Shown: positions 7,663-17,984 of the stretch, in pieces
Position numbering within the stretch: position 1 is the stretch's first letter
How the letters are laid out: every line of letters begins with the position of its first letter
NCBI GenBank assembly: GCA_913062865.1
Contig: CAJXWO010000021.1
Location: 1-44,200, forward strand
DNA from: an uncultured Paracoccaceae bacterium
GTDB taxonomy: Bacteria > Pseudomonadota > Alphaproteobacteria > Rhodobacterales > Rhodobacteraceae
DNA: 44,200 nucleotides
Direction of reading: 5' to 3'
The notes under the pieces: generated by a model
What the model saw: only the letters and a program-made list of their open reading frames with translations
Database searches by the model: none
What the model was told of the DNA's origin: nothing
Made by a program: the position numbers and the translations under genes

Positions 7663-8718
7663 ATGATCCCCGAAGACCGACTAGAGCAGATCAAGCAACG
7701 CTTCGAATATGTCGAGGCCCGGATGGCGCAGGCCAGCGGTGGCGATGACATCGCCGCATTGGGCCGCGAATATGCCGAACTGAAGCCGGTGGTCGACCAG
7801 ATCGCGGCCTACCGCCAGTTGCGTGCCGATCTGGCCGATGCGGAGGCGATGCTGGACGATCCGGACATGCGCGAACTGGCCGAAGAAGAGCTGGGGGTGC
7901 TCAAGGCGCGGCTGCCCGAGGCCGAGGCGGCGCTGCAACTGGCGCTTCTGCCCAAGGATGCCGCAGATGCGCGCCCAGCGATGATCGAGATCCGGCCCGG
8001 CACCGGCGGGGAAGAGGCCGCGCTCTTTGCGGGCGACCTGCTGCGCATGTACCAGCGCTATGCCGAGGCGCGGGGCTGGAGCTTCGACATCGTCGAGGAA
8101 CAGCAGACCGAGCTGGGCGGCATCAAGGAGGTCGTGGCCCATGTGAAGGGCGACGGGGTCTTTGCCCGGCTGAAATACGAATCCGGCGTGCACCGGGTCC
8201 AGCGTGTCCCGGCCACGGAATCGGGCGGGCGCATCCATACATCCGCTGCGACCGTCGCGGTGCTGCCCGAGGCGCAGGATGTGGATATCAAGATCGACCC
8301 GAACGACCTGCGCATCGACACCATGCGCAGCTCCGGCGCGGGCGGGCAGCATGTGAACACCACCGATTCCGCCGTTCGGATCACGCACCTGCCCACGGGC
8401 CTTGTCGTCACGAGCTCCGAAAAATCCCAGCACCGCAACCGCGAGCTGGCCATGCAGGTGCTGAAATCGCGGCTCTACGATATGGAGCGTCAGAGGGTCG
8501 ACAGCGAACGCAGCCAGGACCGCAAGGCGCAGGTGGGCTCGGGCGACCGGTCGGAACGCATCCGCACCTACAATTTCCCCCAGGGCCGGATGACCGACCA
8601 CCGGATCAACCTGACGCTCTACAAGCTGGACCAGGTGATGCAGGGCGATCTGGACGAGGTGATCGACGCGCTCACCGCCGATGCCCAGGCCGCCCAGCTG
8701 GCGGAGATGACCGGGTGA
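7663..8718 (+). CDS. prfA: Peptide chain release factor 1
   Basis: This 351-residue class I release factor recognises UAA and UAG and triggers peptidyl-tRNA hydrolysis. The tripeptide anticodon PAT lies at 183-185 within [12 protein letters not shown], which separates RF1 from RF2 (SPF). The catalytic GGQ lies at 227-229 in [10 protein letters not shown]. The start is the ATG at 7663; an in-frame TTG 36 bases upstream precedes the family N-terminus. The stop overlaps the prmC start (GTGA), the usual coupling of the factor with the enzyme that methylates its GGQ glutamine. Confidence 0.97.
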   Translation: MIPEDRLEQIKQRFEYVEARMAQASGGDDIAALGREYAELKPVVDQIAAYRQLRADLADAEAMLDDPDMRELAEEELGVLKARLPEAEAALQLALLPKDAADARPAMIEIRPGTGGEEAALFAGDLLRMYQRYAEARGWSFDIVEEQQTELGGIKEVVAHVKGDGVFARLKYESGVHRVQRVPATESGGRIHTSAATVAVLPEAQDVDIKIDPNDLRIDTMRSSGAGGQHVNTTDSAVRITHLPTGLVVTSSEKSQHRNRELAMQVLKSRLYDMERQRVDSERSQDRKAQVGSGDRSERIRTYNFPQGRMTDHRINLTLYKLDQVMQGDLDEVIDALTADAQAAQLAEMTG

Positions 8719-9563
8719 GCGACCGACCCCTGGCCGATCTGGTCAAGCAGGTTACGGCAGAGCTGTCCAAGGCCGGGATCGACAACGCCCCGCGCGAGGC
8801 ACGGCTTCTGGTGGCCAAGGTCTGTAATCTGCCGCCCGACCGGGTGGGGCTCGAAGGGGGGCGCCCGGTGAGTGAAACCGAGGCCGACACCGTCGCGGCT
8901 ATGGTGTCCGAGCGACAAAGGCGCAAACCCCTGTCGCATCTGCTGGGCTACCGGGCGTTCTACAAGCACCGCTTCGCCGTGTCGCCCGATGTGCTGGACC
9001 CGAGGCCCGAGACCGAGACGCTGGTGTTGGCGGCCCTCGAGCATCCTTTCGACACCGTGCTCGACCTCGGCACCGGGTCCGGCGCGATCCTGCTGTCGCT
9101 CTTGGCCGACAGGCCCGGCACCCGGGGTCTGGGCACCGACCTGTCCGCGCGCGCCCTGCGCGTGGCCGAGGAGAATGCGCGCCGCCTGAGCCTGTCCGAT
9201 AGGGCACGTTTTCAGCAGGGCGACTGGTTTCACGGCATCAAAGGCCGGTTCGATCTGATCGTCTCGAACCCGCCCTATATCGCCCTGGACGAGATGGCCG
9301 GGCTACAACCCGAACTGTCCTATGAGCCGCGCATGGCGCTCACGGACGAGGGTGACGGGCTGGGCGCCTACCGTGCCATTACCCGCGGCGCGCCCCCGCA
9401 TCTGGAGCCCGGCGGCCGGCTGCTTGTTGAAATCGGTGTCACGCAGGGTGCGGATGTGGCGATGCTTTTCCGGGCGGCGGGGTTGCAGGATGTGTGCGTC
9501 CAGCCTGATCTTGACGGGCGCGACCGGGTCGTCGATGGGCGGCTTCCTGCTGCCAAACAGTGA
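8715..9563 (+). CDS. prmC: Release factor glutamine N5-methyltransferase
   Basis: This 282-residue SAM-dependent methyltransferase modifies the Gln of the GGQ motif of RF1 and RF2. The N-terminal helical substrate-binding domain (1-85) has the [12 protein letters not shown] motif. The Rossmann domain follows, with DLGTGSG at 117-123 and the NPPY active-site loop at 185-188. It starts with GTG at 8715, overlapping the prfA stop by 4 bases. Confidence 0.96.
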   Translation: MSDRPLADLVKQVTAELSKAGIDNAPREARLLVAKVCNLPPDRVGLEGGRPVSETEADTVAAMVSERQRRKPLSHLLGYRAFYKHRFAVSPDVLDPRPETETLVLAALEHPFDTVLDLGTGSGAILLSLLADRPGTRGLGTDLSARALRVAEENARRLSLSDRARFQQGDWFHGIKGRFDLIVSNPPYIALDEMAGLQPELSYEPRMALTDEGDGLGAYRAITRGAPPHLEPGGRLLVEIGVTQGADVAMLFRAAGLQDVCVQPDLDGRDRVVDGRLPAAKQ

Positions 9564-9786
9564 CACCCGGGCATATAAACCGGCCCAACAGGGCGGAAAT
9601 GCCGAAAAATGGCGCATTTCCTCTTGTCAGCGCCGGGCAGCCATGTTTACTCGGGGCAGTCGCGCGACAACGCCGTTATCGTTACGCCCGACGCCAAGCC
9701 AAACAGACAGTGCCCTGTGGACGGTCAAAACGCAGTCTGCGTGACCCGGGGCACAGCGAAGAAACGCAAGGCTGGATAGCAAGTTT

Positions 9787-10419
9787 ATGAGATCATCCAA
9801 GTCACGTTCGCGGTCGAAATCCAACCGCAACCGTTCGGTCGGCAATATCGTCAACCGCGTCTTTGACAGCTCGGGTCCCGAGGGCAAGGTGCGCGGCACC
9901 CCGCAGCAGATCATCGACAAGTACAACCAGCTGGCGCGCGATGCCCAGCTGTCGAATGACCGGGTCGCAGCCGAGAATTTCCAGCAGCACGCGGAACACT
10001 ACCTGCGCATGCTGAGCGAAGCCCAGCGCGAGCAGGACGCCCGCCGCGAACAGCAGGAACGCGAGAACCGCGAACGCCAGGCCGAGCGCGATCGCGAGCG
10101 CGCTGCCAAGGACGCCAAGGACAAGGACCGCGACCAGAACACGGGCCAGGGCAACGATGACGCTGCGCGCAACGCCCCGTCGGACAATCGTGGCGACAGC
10201 GACGTGATCGACACCGGCAGCGGGTCCGACAGCGGTCTGGTGGACACGCCGGAAGAGGCGAAGGCCGAAAAGCCCAAGCCTGCCCGGAAACCCCGCAAGA
10301 AACCCGCGCCCAAGGCCGAGACAAGGTCGGACGGGGACCAGGACGCGCCCAACGACGCACGGGACGAGAAACAGGCCGACACCCAGTCCAGCGGCGGCCC
10401 TGCCGAAGCGGCCGAATAG
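9787..10419 (+). CDS. DUF4167 domain protein
   Basis: This 210-residue, highly charged protein has the DUF4167 domain at its N-terminus (about 1-75): a basic RSSKSRSRSKSNRNR start, then a VRGTPQQIIDKYNQLARDA segment and an AENFQQHAEHYLRML helix. The rest is low-complexity: an Arg/Glu-rich predicted coiled coil (80-125), then an acidic and Lys/Pro-rich tail. The basic start suggests nucleic-acid or ribosome binding, but no function is established. Position after prfA-prmC is usual in Rhodobacterales. A 223-bp gap upstream holds no recognised gene and probably its promoter. It converges directly on rsmA with no gap. Confidence 0.85.
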   Translation: MRSSKSRSRSKSNRNRSVGNIVNRVFDSSGPEGKVRGTPQQIIDKYNQLARDAQLSNDRVAAENFQQHAEHYLRMLSEAQREQDARREQQERENRERQAERDRERAAKDAKDKDRDQNTGQGNDDAARNAPSDNRGDSDVIDTGSGSDSGLVDTPEEAKAEKPKPARKPRKKPAPKAETRSDGDQDAPNDARDEKQADTQSSGGPAEAAE

Positions 10420-11262
10420 TCAGGTCTTCTGAAACGTGCGGGCGAGGGCGCAGAACGCCTCGAGCCCGACGGTTTCCGCCCGGTCCGTGGACGCGATGCC
10501 GCAAGCCCGCAACCGATCCTCGATATCCGGGGCCAGCCCCTTGAGCGCGGCGCGTAGCATCTTGCGCCGTTGGTTGAAGGCCATGGCCACCACCCGCTCC
10601 AGCACCTTTGGGTCCGCCGCATAGCGCGGTTCGGGCAGGGCGGTCAGGTGGACCACCGCGCTCGACACCTTGGGGGGCGGCGTGAAGGCGCCGGGCGGCA
10701 GCGACATCACGATGCGCGCTTCGGCCCGCCATTGGGCCAGAATGGCCAGGCGGCCATAGGCCTTGGTCCCCGGCTGCGCCACGATCCGCTCCGCCACCTC
10801 GCGCTGGAACATCAACGTCAGGCTGTCCCAGACCGGTGGCCATGTTTCTGGCGTGAGCCAGCGCACCAAAAGCTCCGTTCCGACGTTGTAGGGCAGGTTC
10901 GCCACGATCCGGATGGGCGGGCTCAGATGCGCCAGCGGGTCGATCTCGAGCGCGTCGGCATTCAGCACCTCGAGCCGCCCGGGATAGGCCTCTGCGATCT
11001 CGGCCAGCGCGGGCAGGCAGCGCGCGTCTTTCTCCACAGCCAGCACCCGCCGCGCGCCCTGGGCCAGAAGCCCGCGGGTGAGCCCGCCGGGGCCAGGCCC
11101 GATCTCCAGCACGTCGCAGGCGGTCAGATCGCCCGCCTGCCGCGCGATTTTCGCCGTCAGGTTCAGATCCAGAAGAAAGTTCTGCCCCAGCGCCTTGCGC
11201 GCGGAAAGCCCATGCATCGCGATCACCTCGCGCAGGGGGGGCAGGGCGTCGATGCCGGTCAT
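10420..11262 (-). CDS. rsmA: 16S rRNA dimethyladenosine transferase
   Basis: This 280-residue KsgA/RsmA enzyme dimethylates two adjacent adenosines in the 3' terminal helix of 16S rRNA, a late step of small-subunit assembly. It shows KALGQNFL at 23-30, the SAM-binding GPGPGG at 55-60 and the catalytic NLPYN at 122-126, then the small C-terminal helical domain. It is the last gene of the six-gene leftward lpt-surA-pdxA operon, and its ATG overlaps the pdxA stop (ATGA). Confidence 0.97.
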   Translation of the reverse strand: MTGIDALPPLREVIAMHGLSARKALGQNFLLDLNLTAKIARQAGDLTACDVLEIGPGPGGLTRGLLAQGARRVLAVEKDARCLPALAEIAEAYPGRLEVLNADALEIDPLAHLSPPIRIVANLPYNVGTELLVRWLTPETWPPVWDSLTLMFQREVAERIVAQPGTKAYGRLAILAQWRAEARIVMSLPPGAFTPPPKVSSAVVHLTALPEPRYAADPKVLERVVAMAFNQRRKMLRAALKGLAPDIEDRLRACGIASTDRAETVGLEAFCALARTFQKT

Positions 11263-12230
11263 GGGGTGCCGCCCGCCATGGCCCAGGCCATTTTCAGCGC
11301 CTCGATGGTCGAGGACGGGTTGGCGAGGCCCCGGCCTGCGATGTCGAAGGCAGTGCCGTGGTCGGGCGAGGTGCGGATGAAGGGCAGGCCCAGCGTCACG
11401 TTCACACCGCGGTCGAAATCCAGTGTCTTGATCGGGATCAGCGCCTGGTCATGATACATGCACACCGCCGCGTCATAGCGTGCCCGGGCGGGGCCGTGGA
11501 ACATGGTGTCGGCGGACAGAGGCCCGGTGATCTCCATGCCCTCGGCCCGCAGGCGGTCTAGGACTGGCGCGATCACCTCGATCTCCTCGCGGCCCATCTT
11601 GCCGCCTTCGCCCGCGTGGGGGTTCAGCCCGGCGACCGCGAGGCGGGGTGCGGCGATGCCGAACCGCGCGATCAGTGCCGCGTGGGTCACGCGGATCGTA
11701 TGGTCGATCAGGTCCGGTGTCAGGGCCGCGGGCACCTCGGCCAGCGCGATATGGATGGTCACGGGCACCACGCGCAGCTGCGGCCCGGCCAGCATCATCA
11801 CGGCCCGGTCGATCCCGCCCAGCGCGGCCAGGTATTCCGTGTGGCCCGGATAGGTGAACCCCGCCCCGTCCTGGAGCGCCTGCTTGTGGATGGGCGCTGT
11901 GCAGACCGCGCTGGCCGCGCCGGATTGCACCAGATCCACCGCGCGTTCGATCACGTCGATCACGCCCTGGGCATTGGCCGGATCGGGCGTGCCCGGCTGG
12001 GTCGGCGCGGGAAAGGCGTGGGGTAGGACCGGAAGGCCCCGTTGCGCGGCGGACGGGGCCTCGGCCGGATCGGAAATCTCGGCAACGGCTGTGCCAGCGG
12101 GCAGGTGGCCCGGGTCGCCGATCCAGAAGAAGGGCAGGCGCGGCCCCAGGTCCTTCCAGGCCAGCACCGCCAGTTCCGGACCGATCCCCGCCGGTTCGCC
12201 GCAGGTCAGCGCGACGGGGGCGGGTGTCAT
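11259..12230 (-). CDS. pdxA: 4-hydroxythreonine-4-phosphate dehydrogenase
   Basis: This 323-residue enzyme oxidises 4-phosphohydroxy-L-threonine in the DXP-dependent pathway to pyridoxal phosphate. Family blocks are clear: an N-terminal [42 protein letters not shown] and [11 protein letters not shown]; the histidines of the last three blocks bind the divalent metal. The ATG at 12230 overlaps the stop of the SurA-like gene, which decides the start over a longer upstream frame. Grouping with surA and rsmA is a conserved proteobacterial arrangement. Confidence 0.96.
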   Translation of the reverse strand: MTPAPVALTCGEPAGIGPELAVLAWKDLGPRLPFFWIGDPGHLPAGTAVAEISDPAEAPSAAQRGLPVLPHAFPAPTQPGTPDPANAQGVIDVIERAVDLVQSGAASAVCTAPIHKQALQDGAGFTYPGHTEYLAALGGIDRAVMMLAGPQLRVVPVTIHIALAEVPAALTPDLIDHTIRVTHAALIARFGIAAPRLAVAGLNPHAGEGGKMGREEIEVIAPVLDRLRAEGMEITGPLSADTMFHGPARARYDAAVCMYHDQALIPIKTLDFDRGVNVTLGLPFIRTSPDHGTAFDIAGRGLANPSSTIEALKMAWAMAGGTP

Positions 12231-13435
12231 GGCTCGACGATCCGCGCGTCCGCCAGAAGCTGTTGCAGGTAGCCATCCGCATAGGCTTCGATCCGGCGAT
12301 TGCGCAGCGCCGCGACCACGTCCTCGCGCGCGGTATCCTCGTTCACTTCTGCCGTGCGGCCGCACATCATCACCAAGAGCAGATTGTCGCCGCGCGTCAG
12401 CACCGCCGAGGTTTCACCGGGGTCAAGCTTGGACAGCTCGATGCCGATATCCTGGGGGATGTCGCCGGGGGCACGGCTGATCCGGGTCAGGCGCTCTTCG
12501 GGCTGGCCCTTGGCGATGCCGTACAGGTCGTCGCAGCGGTCGGTGACATCCGCGATGCGGGCGGCCTCGGCCAGGGCCTGGGCGCTGCGCCCGCCGGGGA
12601 TCAGGTAGGTGGCATAGTCGATGGCCGCGTAATCGGGCTCGGCATAGTCGGTCTCTTCGATGGCGCGGAGCTGGAACAGGGCCACCGCATTGGGAATGGG
12701 CAGCGGGTCCGACACCTCGCCGGGGGCAAGGCTCAGGATGATGGGCCGCAGCGCCGGGGGCAATTCGTTGATGTTGCGCCAGGGCAGGCGGCCGCCATTG
12801 GCGCGGCTGGCGGTGGCGGAGTAGCGGCGCGCCTCGGCCGAGAACGCCGCCTCGGAGGTGATCTGCGAGATGCGGCGCGCACGGGCGTTCACCGCCTCGG
12901 CCTCGGCCGGGGGCGCAGGCATGATGATTTCCGACATCAGCACCCGGACGCCACCGGTGCCCCCCGCGCCGGACAGGGCGCGGTCGATCTCGGCCTCGCT
13001 GATCTGCACGCGACCCGCAAAGCGCGCGCGCACGACCTCGCGCCAGGCCAGGCCCGCCTCTACGAAATCGCGAAAGCTTTCCTCGGACACGCCGCCGGCG
13101 GCCAGGGCCTGGACGAATTCCTCTAGGGTCAGGTTCGCGCGCCCGGCGAATTCCTCCATCCCGGCGATGATCGCGTCTTCGCCGGGGACGATGCCTTGCG
13201 CGGCGGCCGCGCCCATCTTGACCCGTTCCTCGATCAACTGCTGGCGGGCGACCTCGGCCGGATCACCCGGCGCGCGCAGAAGCTCGACGAAACGCTGACG
13301 CTGTTCAAGCTCGTAGCCGGTGATCACGCGATCATTCACGATGACGGCCGGGCTGAACAGCCCTTGGGCCCAGACCGGTGCGGCGCAGGTCAGGATCATG
13401 GCCGCAATCAGGGCGAACGGGGTCGGAATTCTCAT
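12227..13435 (-). CDS. surA: SurA-like periplasmic chaperone / peptidyl-prolyl isomerase
   Basis: This 402-residue exported protein has a signal peptide with likely cleavage after VWA (about residue 23). It is followed by the SurA N-terminal helical chaperone domain, beginning VNDRVITGYELEQRQ, and a central parvulin-like domain (about 160-270). SurA folds outer-membrane proteins, including LptD, in the periplasm. The parvulin region looks degenerate, so isomerase activity may be weak or lost, as is common in alphaproteobacterial SurA. It lies 26 bp after lptD and overlaps pdxA by 4 bases, in line with a joint envelope-biogenesis role. Confidence 0.87.
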   Translation of the reverse strand: MRIPTPFALIAAMILTCAAPVWAQGLFSPAVIVNDRVITGYELEQRQRFVELLRAPGDPAEVARQQLIEERVKMGAAAAQGIVPGEDAIIAGMEEFAGRANLTLEEFVQALAAGGVSEESFRDFVEAGLAWREVVRARFAGRVQISEAEIDRALSGAGGTGGVRVLMSEIIMPAPPAEAEAVNARARRISQITSEAAFSAEARRYSATASRANGGRLPWRNINELPPALRPIILSLAPGEVSDPLPIPNAVALFQLRAIEETDYAEPDYAAIDYATYLIPGGRSAQALAEAARIADVTDRCDDLYGIAKGQPEERLTRISRAPGDIPQDIGIELSKLDPGETSAVLTRGDNLLLVMMCGRTAEVNEDTAREDVVAALRNRRIEAYADGYLQQLLADARIVEP

Positions 13436-13461
13436 GGTCGGCCTCGTGTCCGTTTCTTGTC

Positions 13462-15579
13462 TCAGTTGCCGCAGCTCCGGCGATGGGTGCGGGCGCTGCC
13501 TCCGGTGCTAAACCCTTTCAGCGCCACGGTCAGCCCGTAATCTGTCGATGGCTCCAGATTAGACGAGTTGGCATAGCGCCGCGCTACGCTCAGGCTCACG
13601 TCGACACATTCGTTCTGATAGCGCAAGCCCACAGCCGCGCGGGCCGGGCTATCGCTGACCAGATCATAGCGGAGATTGGCGGTGCCGCTCCAGTGGCGGC
13701 CAAGGTCATAGGCGCTGCCGAGGGTCCATTCGGCAATGGCCGCGTCGCGGCCTTCGTCCAGATCGGCGGGGTGCCAGGAATAGGTGGCGTTGAATACGGC
13801 CTTTCGCAACGCCAGCTGCGCGCGGACTTCGGCCTTGGACACATCGGCATCTTCGCCCAGAAGCGCGCGGGCGGTCATTTCCAGACCGTTCTGCATCTCG
13901 AGCCCGCCGGCGATGAGAAGATCGGACTGCGTGCCGCCAAGCCCCGAACTGCGCGAGAATGCATCGTTCGCCTCGTCCCGGTAAACCTGGCCCAGGGTCA
14001 GTGACGCGCTCCAACCTGCGGGGTCGTGGCGCATCCAGCGCAGGCCCACGGCTGCCTGAAGACCCCGTTCCCGCCGGTCGGCGGCTGGAAACCGGCTGAG
14101 CCCCAGAAAGTTGCCGTCGTCGAACTCGACCCGGGTGCTTTCGTCGTTGGGAATGTCACGCGTTCGGCCATCGGACCAACCCACTTGCACGACGGGTTCG
14201 AACAGCTGCACGGCGCCGCCCGCTTCGCGGCGTCTGAGCGGCCAACGCAGGTCCACCACCGCCTGGGGCATCACGTCGGTGACTTGCTGCGCGGCGGTGC
14301 TGTCCTGGGAAATCCAGTGCGTGTCCACGATCAGGCCCGTCCGGACGCCGGCGCGCAGCCCGGCCGGCAGGGTCCAGCGCTTTTGCCAATTGGCCTCGGC
14401 CAGGGTGCGGGTCACGTCGCGGCCGACCTGGTCATCGTCGGAGTAGCGATAATGGGAATGCGCCTCGAGCGCGAACCGAAGCTCGCCGCCCAATGCCTTT
14501 GGGAACAGCCGCCGCTCGTACCGTGCATCGCCGATGATCGTGGGCTGGGTCGCGTTGTCCTCGCCGTCGCGCAGGGATTCGTAATGGATCAGGCTCGCCT
14601 CGACCCAGCTGTCGCGCTTCGCGCGGTCGACGCGGATCTCGCTGTCCAGCCGGTCCTTGCCGGAATAGCCGTATTCGGCAAGATACCCGTCATCGGTGGT
14701 TGTCTCGATGTCGAAGCGCAGCGTGTAGCCCTTTCGCAGGTCGAACCGGCCCTCGGCAAAAAGGTAGCCCCGCAGTTCGTCGCGAATAAGCGTGTCCTTG
14801 GACAGCGCCATGTTCAGCGTCAGGTCCCCGTTCACGAAGGCCTGCCGGTAGCGCGCCTCGAGCGTGCGGGTCACCGGCGAGACATAGGGTGTCAGCGTCA
14901 GGTCCGCATGATCGCCGATGGGTATGAAATAGGGCATCTTGAGCCCGAAGCCCAGCTGCGTGGTCGAGCGGGTGCGCGGCACAAGGAACCCGCGGGCGCG
15001 TTCGACCGTGGGATCGGGCAGGCGCAACCGTGGCAGGTAGAAGACCGGCACGCCCAGCACGCGAAACTGCGCGTTGTCGAAATAGAGCTGTCGGGCCTCT
15101 TCGTCGTGTATCACCCGCCGCGCGCGGATCTGCCAGAGCGGTTCGCGATCGGTGCCGCAGACCTGGCAGGACGAGGCGGTGACCCGGCTCAGCTGGCTGT
15201 AGCGGCCGTCCACCCGATCGAGCTGCAGCGCGGCGATCTGCATCTGCTGGTCGAGCACCATCCGCGCGCCTGTCAGAAGCCCGTTTCGGAAGCCCGTATC
15301 AAGCGACGCGGTGTCGGCCACCAGCACCATGCCGCTCCCGTCGTCGAGCCGCACCGGCCCCTCGATCTCCAGCCGGTTCGTTGCCCGGTCATAAACCACG
15401 CGGCGCGCATAAAGCCGTTGCCCGTCGAACAGCGCCTCCACGTTGCCCTCGGCGACGATCACGTTTTCCGCTTCGAGCCGCACGGTGTCGGCCAGCAGGA
15501 AGGCGGGGGCGTCGTCCTTCGCCAGGGCAAGGCCGGGCAAGGCCAACAGCCAGATCACCGCCAGAAGAACGCGCCGCAT
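13462..15579 (-). CDS. lptD: LPS-assembly protein LptD
   Basis: This 705-residue outer-membrane protein inserts lipopolysaccharide into the outer leaflet. It has a signal peptide (1-20, cleaved near ALA), an LptA-like beta-jellyroll domain (about 28-130) and a long C-terminal beta-barrel with many alternating strands. Cysteines in SCQVC in the first domain and two near the C-terminus (NEC, RRSCGN) fit the interdomain disulfides LptD needs. The start at 15579 overlaps the lptG stop by one base; the same frame is open well upstream through lptG but only as a shadow. Confidence 0.95.
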   Translation of the reverse strand: MRRVLLAVIWLLALPGLALAKDDAPAFLLADTVRLEAENVIVAEGNVEALFDGQRLYARRVVYDRATNRLEIEGPVRLDDGSGMVLVADTASLDTGFRNGLLTGARMVLDQQMQIAALQLDRVDGRYSQLSRVTASSCQVCGTDREPLWQIRARRVIHDEEARQLYFDNAQFRVLGVPVFYLPRLRLPDPTVERARGFLVPRTRSTTQLGFGLKMPYFIPIGDHADLTLTPYVSPVTRTLEARYRQAFVNGDLTLNMALSKDTLIRDELRGYLFAEGRFDLRKGYTLRFDIETTTDDGYLAEYGYSGKDRLDSEIRVDRAKRDSWVEASLIHYESLRDGEDNATQPTIIGDARYERRLFPKALGGELRFALEAHSHYRYSDDDQVGRDVTRTLAEANWQKRWTLPAGLRAGVRTGLIVDTHWISQDSTAAQQVTDVMPQAVVDLRWPLRRREAGGAVQLFEPVVQVGWSDGRTRDIPNDESTRVEFDDGNFLGLSRFPAADRRERGLQAAVGLRWMRHDPAGWSASLTLGQVYRDEANDAFSRSSGLGGTQSDLLIAGGLEMQNGLEMTARALLGEDADVSKAEVRAQLALRKAVFNATYSWHPADLDEGRDAAIAEWTLGSAYDLGRHWSGTANLRYDLVSDSPARAAVGLRYQNECVDVSLSVARRYANSSNLEPSTDYGLTVALKGFSTGGSARTHRRSCGN

Positions 15580-16676
15580 CAGCCGTCCTCCATATGCAGC
15601 AGCAGCCCGAGGGCAAGCAGGACCGACGCCACCGGCGGCGTCCAGGCCGCCATGAGCGTGGGGATCTGGCCGTTCTCGCCCAGGATCTGCGCAAAATTGC
15701 GGATGTAGTAGAGCCCGAAGCCCATCAGCACCGCACCCAGCACGGCGAGCCCAGTGCCGCCAAAGCGGGTGTGGCGCATGGTAAAGGCCGCGCCCACCAG
15801 AACCATGGCCACCAGGAACAGGGGACGGGCAAGCTCCATCTGCATCCAGACCGCGTGGCGGCGGGCCGAGAAGCCGGCCTCTTCGAGCTGGTCGATGAAG
15901 GCAGGCAGGTCCCAGACCGAAACCGCAGCGGGTGTGCCGAAACTGTCTATGATCCGCTCCTGCGTCAGGGTCGAGGGGACGGTCAGCCGGTCGTGGGTTA
16001 CACGTGCCTCGGCGGGGTTGACGCCGGGCGTGAGCGGCCATTCCACCGCGTTGCGCAAGTCCCACGCGCCGTCCACAAGTTGGGCGGCTTCGGCCTCGAT
16101 CCGGCGCACGGGGCCGCCATCGGGGGCATAGCCCACGAAACTCACGGTGTAGAGCACCAAGGCATCGGGGCTGGCGCGCGCCGCGCGGATCACGGTCTGC
16201 CCCCGTTCGCTGCCCTGGCGCAGCCACAGCCCCTCGCGCCCGATGGACAGTGCGGCGTCGCTGCCGCTTTTGTAGAAGGCGCGCAGCTCGTCGTATCGCT
16301 TGGAAGTTGCCGCGACGATGGGGTTGGCCATGGCCACGGCGATCCCGCCGATCAGGCTGGCCACCAGCACCGGCGCCACCAGCGCGCGGAGGGCCGAGCG
16401 CCCGGCGGCCCGGGTCACAACCAGCTCGGACGAGCGGGCGAGGCCCAAAAACAGCGTGACCGTGGCCAGGATCATCACCAGCGGCAGGATCTGATACATG
16501 CCCTCGGGCGTGTTCAGCATGGTCAGGCGCAGGATTTCGGAGAACGGCACGACCCCCGGTTCGAAGCGGCGCAGCTGTTCGACCATGTCGAGCAGCATCG
16601 TGAAGCCCAGGAACACGGCGAAGATCGCCAGGAAGATCCACAGGAAGCGGCGCGCGAAATAGACATGCAGGATCAT
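15579..16676 (-). CDS. lptG: LPS export ABC transporter permease LptG
   Basis: This 365-residue inner-membrane permease of the LptB2FG transporter has three helices at the N-terminus (within 1-120), a periplasmic beta-jellyroll domain (about 125-270) and three C-terminal helices. The first helices carry the FLGFTMLLDMVEQLRRF pattern typical of LptG. It overlaps lptF by 4 bases (ATGA). LptB and LptC are not in this window, as is usual in alphaproteobacteria. Confidence 0.95.
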   Translation of the reverse strand: MILHVYFARRFLWIFLAIFAVFLGFTMLLDMVEQLRRFEPGVVPFSEILRLTMLNTPEGMYQILPLVMILATVTLFLGLARSSELVVTRAAGRSALRALVAPVLVASLIGGIAVAMANPIVAATSKRYDELRAFYKSGSDAALSIGREGLWLRQGSERGQTVIRAARASPDALVLYTVSFVGYAPDGGPVRRIEAEAAQLVDGAWDLRNAVEWPLTPGVNPAEARVTHDRLTVPSTLTQERIIDSFGTPAAVSVWDLPAFIDQLEEAGFSARRHAVWMQMELARPLFLVAMVLVGAAFTMRHTRFGGTGLAVLGAVLMGFGLYYIRNFAQILGENGQIPTLMAAWTPPVASVLLALGLLLHMEDG

Positions 16677-17839
16677 GCCGGCACCTCGCCGCCGTCGCGG
16701 TCCTGTCCGTCGTCACGGTCTGGTCCTTTGCGTCCCCGCCGCAGGCCCACGGGACGGGCGGCCCAACCCAGGATGGCCAAGGCCATGGCAAGGCCTACCG
16801 CCGATGGCAGGTACACCAGTGGCCAAAGCGCCGCGTTGCCGCGCAACGGATCGGTCACCGCGCCTTGTACCAGCTGGACGATGACCAGAAGAAAGATCGC
16901 GCCAATGATCTGGCGGCCCACGCCGAAGCGGCTGAACCCGCCCGCCAGCAGCGTGGCAAACCCGATGAGCGACGCGACCACGCACAGGATGGGTTGGTTG
17001 AAGCGTCCGTGAAGCTCTTCCATGACCCGCCCCTCGGATGTGTTGGCGTATGCGGCCACCTCGGCGCGGGGGCCCATCAACGCGCCGGTGCCCATGTGGC
17101 GGACATTCGGGTTCACGCCCGCGTCCGAGCCGATCATGTCGCCCACGTCATAGGAGAAATCCGAAAAAACCGTGGTCGACAACCGCTGCTCGGCCTGGAC
17201 ATAGGTCTGCGCCAGCCCGTCGATCATCACCAGTTTCGGCCCGCTGTCGTCCCGGATCAGATAGGCGGTCTGTGCGCTGTAGGTCACGTCGCGCCCCTCG
17301 GTCCGGCGGTCGGACAGGAACACGTCCTGCAATTCGCCCTCGGGCGTGATGTCGCGAATATAGAAGGTCACGCCCCGGGTCGGGTTGAGGAACGTCCCCT
17401 CGCGCAGGAGCCGCGCAGTGACGCTTTCGGCGATCTCGGCCTCGCGCTGCTCGAACCGGTCAAGGCTCGCGGGCACCAGGAAATGGGTCAGCGCGGCCAT
17501 CATCGCACCGACGATCAGCCCGAAGATCAGCACCGGGCGCGCCAGCCGCCAGGGCGAAAAGCCCGTGGCCTGCATCACCGTCAGCTCGCTTTCGCTCGAC
17601 AGGCGGTTGGTGACATAGACTGTCGCGGCAAAGGCCGCCATGGGCAGCACCATGCGGATCACGTTGGGCAGGCTGAGTGCCGTGAATTCCAGGAACACGC
17701 CCGCGGATTGGCCGTCGGCGATCAGCCGGTCGAACAGCACCACCGCGCGGTTGACCCAGTAGACCGAGACCAGCACAAGCGAGAAAAAGCCGAACAGGAC
17801 CATGAGTTGCGACAGCATGTATCTGTCGAATCTCGCCAT
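16673..17839 (-). CDS. lptF: LPS export ABC transporter permease LptF
   Basis: This 388-residue partner of LptG has the same topology: N-terminal helices with the RYMLSQLMVLFGFFSLVLVSVYWVNRAV pattern (split here by helix ends), a periplasmic domain (about 130-275) and C-terminal helices. It has an unusually charged tail rich in Arg and Asp. It is first in the leftward lpt operon. The ATG at 17839 matches the family start and is preceded by the 145-bp gap shared with pepA. Confidence 0.95.
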   Translation of the reverse strand: MARFDRYMLSQLMVLFGFFSLVLVSVYWVNRAVVLFDRLIADGQSAGVFLEFTALSLPNVIRMVLPMAAFAATVYVTNRLSSESELTVMQATGFSPWRLARPVLIFGLIVGAMMAALTHFLVPASLDRFEQREAEIAESVTARLLREGTFLNPTRGVTFYIRDITPEGELQDVFLSDRRTEGRDVTYSAQTAYLIRDDSGPKLVMIDGLAQTYVQAEQRLSTTVFSDFSYDVGDMIGSDAGVNPNVRHMGTGALMGPRAEVAAYANTSEGRVMEELHGRFNQPILCVVASLIGFATLLAGGFSRFGVGRQIIGAIFLLVIVQLVQGAVTDPLRGNAALWPLVYLPSAVGLAMALAILGWAARPVGLRRGRKGPDRDDGQDRDGGEVPA

Positions 17840-17984
17840 GGCCTCCCCCAGAACACCCCTTGGATTGAGGCCGGACCCTATCGGATTTGACGGGCGGGGC
17901 AAACTGCTATCTGGTAGCGCCGGATCGCCGCCGCGCGGGTGTGCGACACAGCTGCGAAACCCAGCCAATCGACAGGAGACCCCG
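17840..17984. promoter_or_regulatory. Divergent lptF / pepA promoter region
   Basis: This 145-bp gap separates two genes read in opposite directions and must hold both promoters. Rightward, TTGACG at 17887-17892 and TATCTG at 17908-17913 resemble -35 and -10 boxes but with a short 15-bp spacer. On the other strand a TTGCCC/GATAGG pair overlaps the same stretch. A GACAGGAG ribosome binding site precedes the pepA ATG. Confidence 0.35.

Noticed and set aside
11428-11441. FNR-like palindrome TTGATCGGGATCAG
   Set aside because: It lies well inside the pdxA coding sequence, far from any start, and arises from ordinary codons; not a credible promoter site.
15580-16791. Long N-terminal extension of the lptD frame
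   Set aside because: The signal peptide and family start lie at 15579; upstream codons overlap lptG and read as Arg/Pro/Gly-rich shadow sequence.
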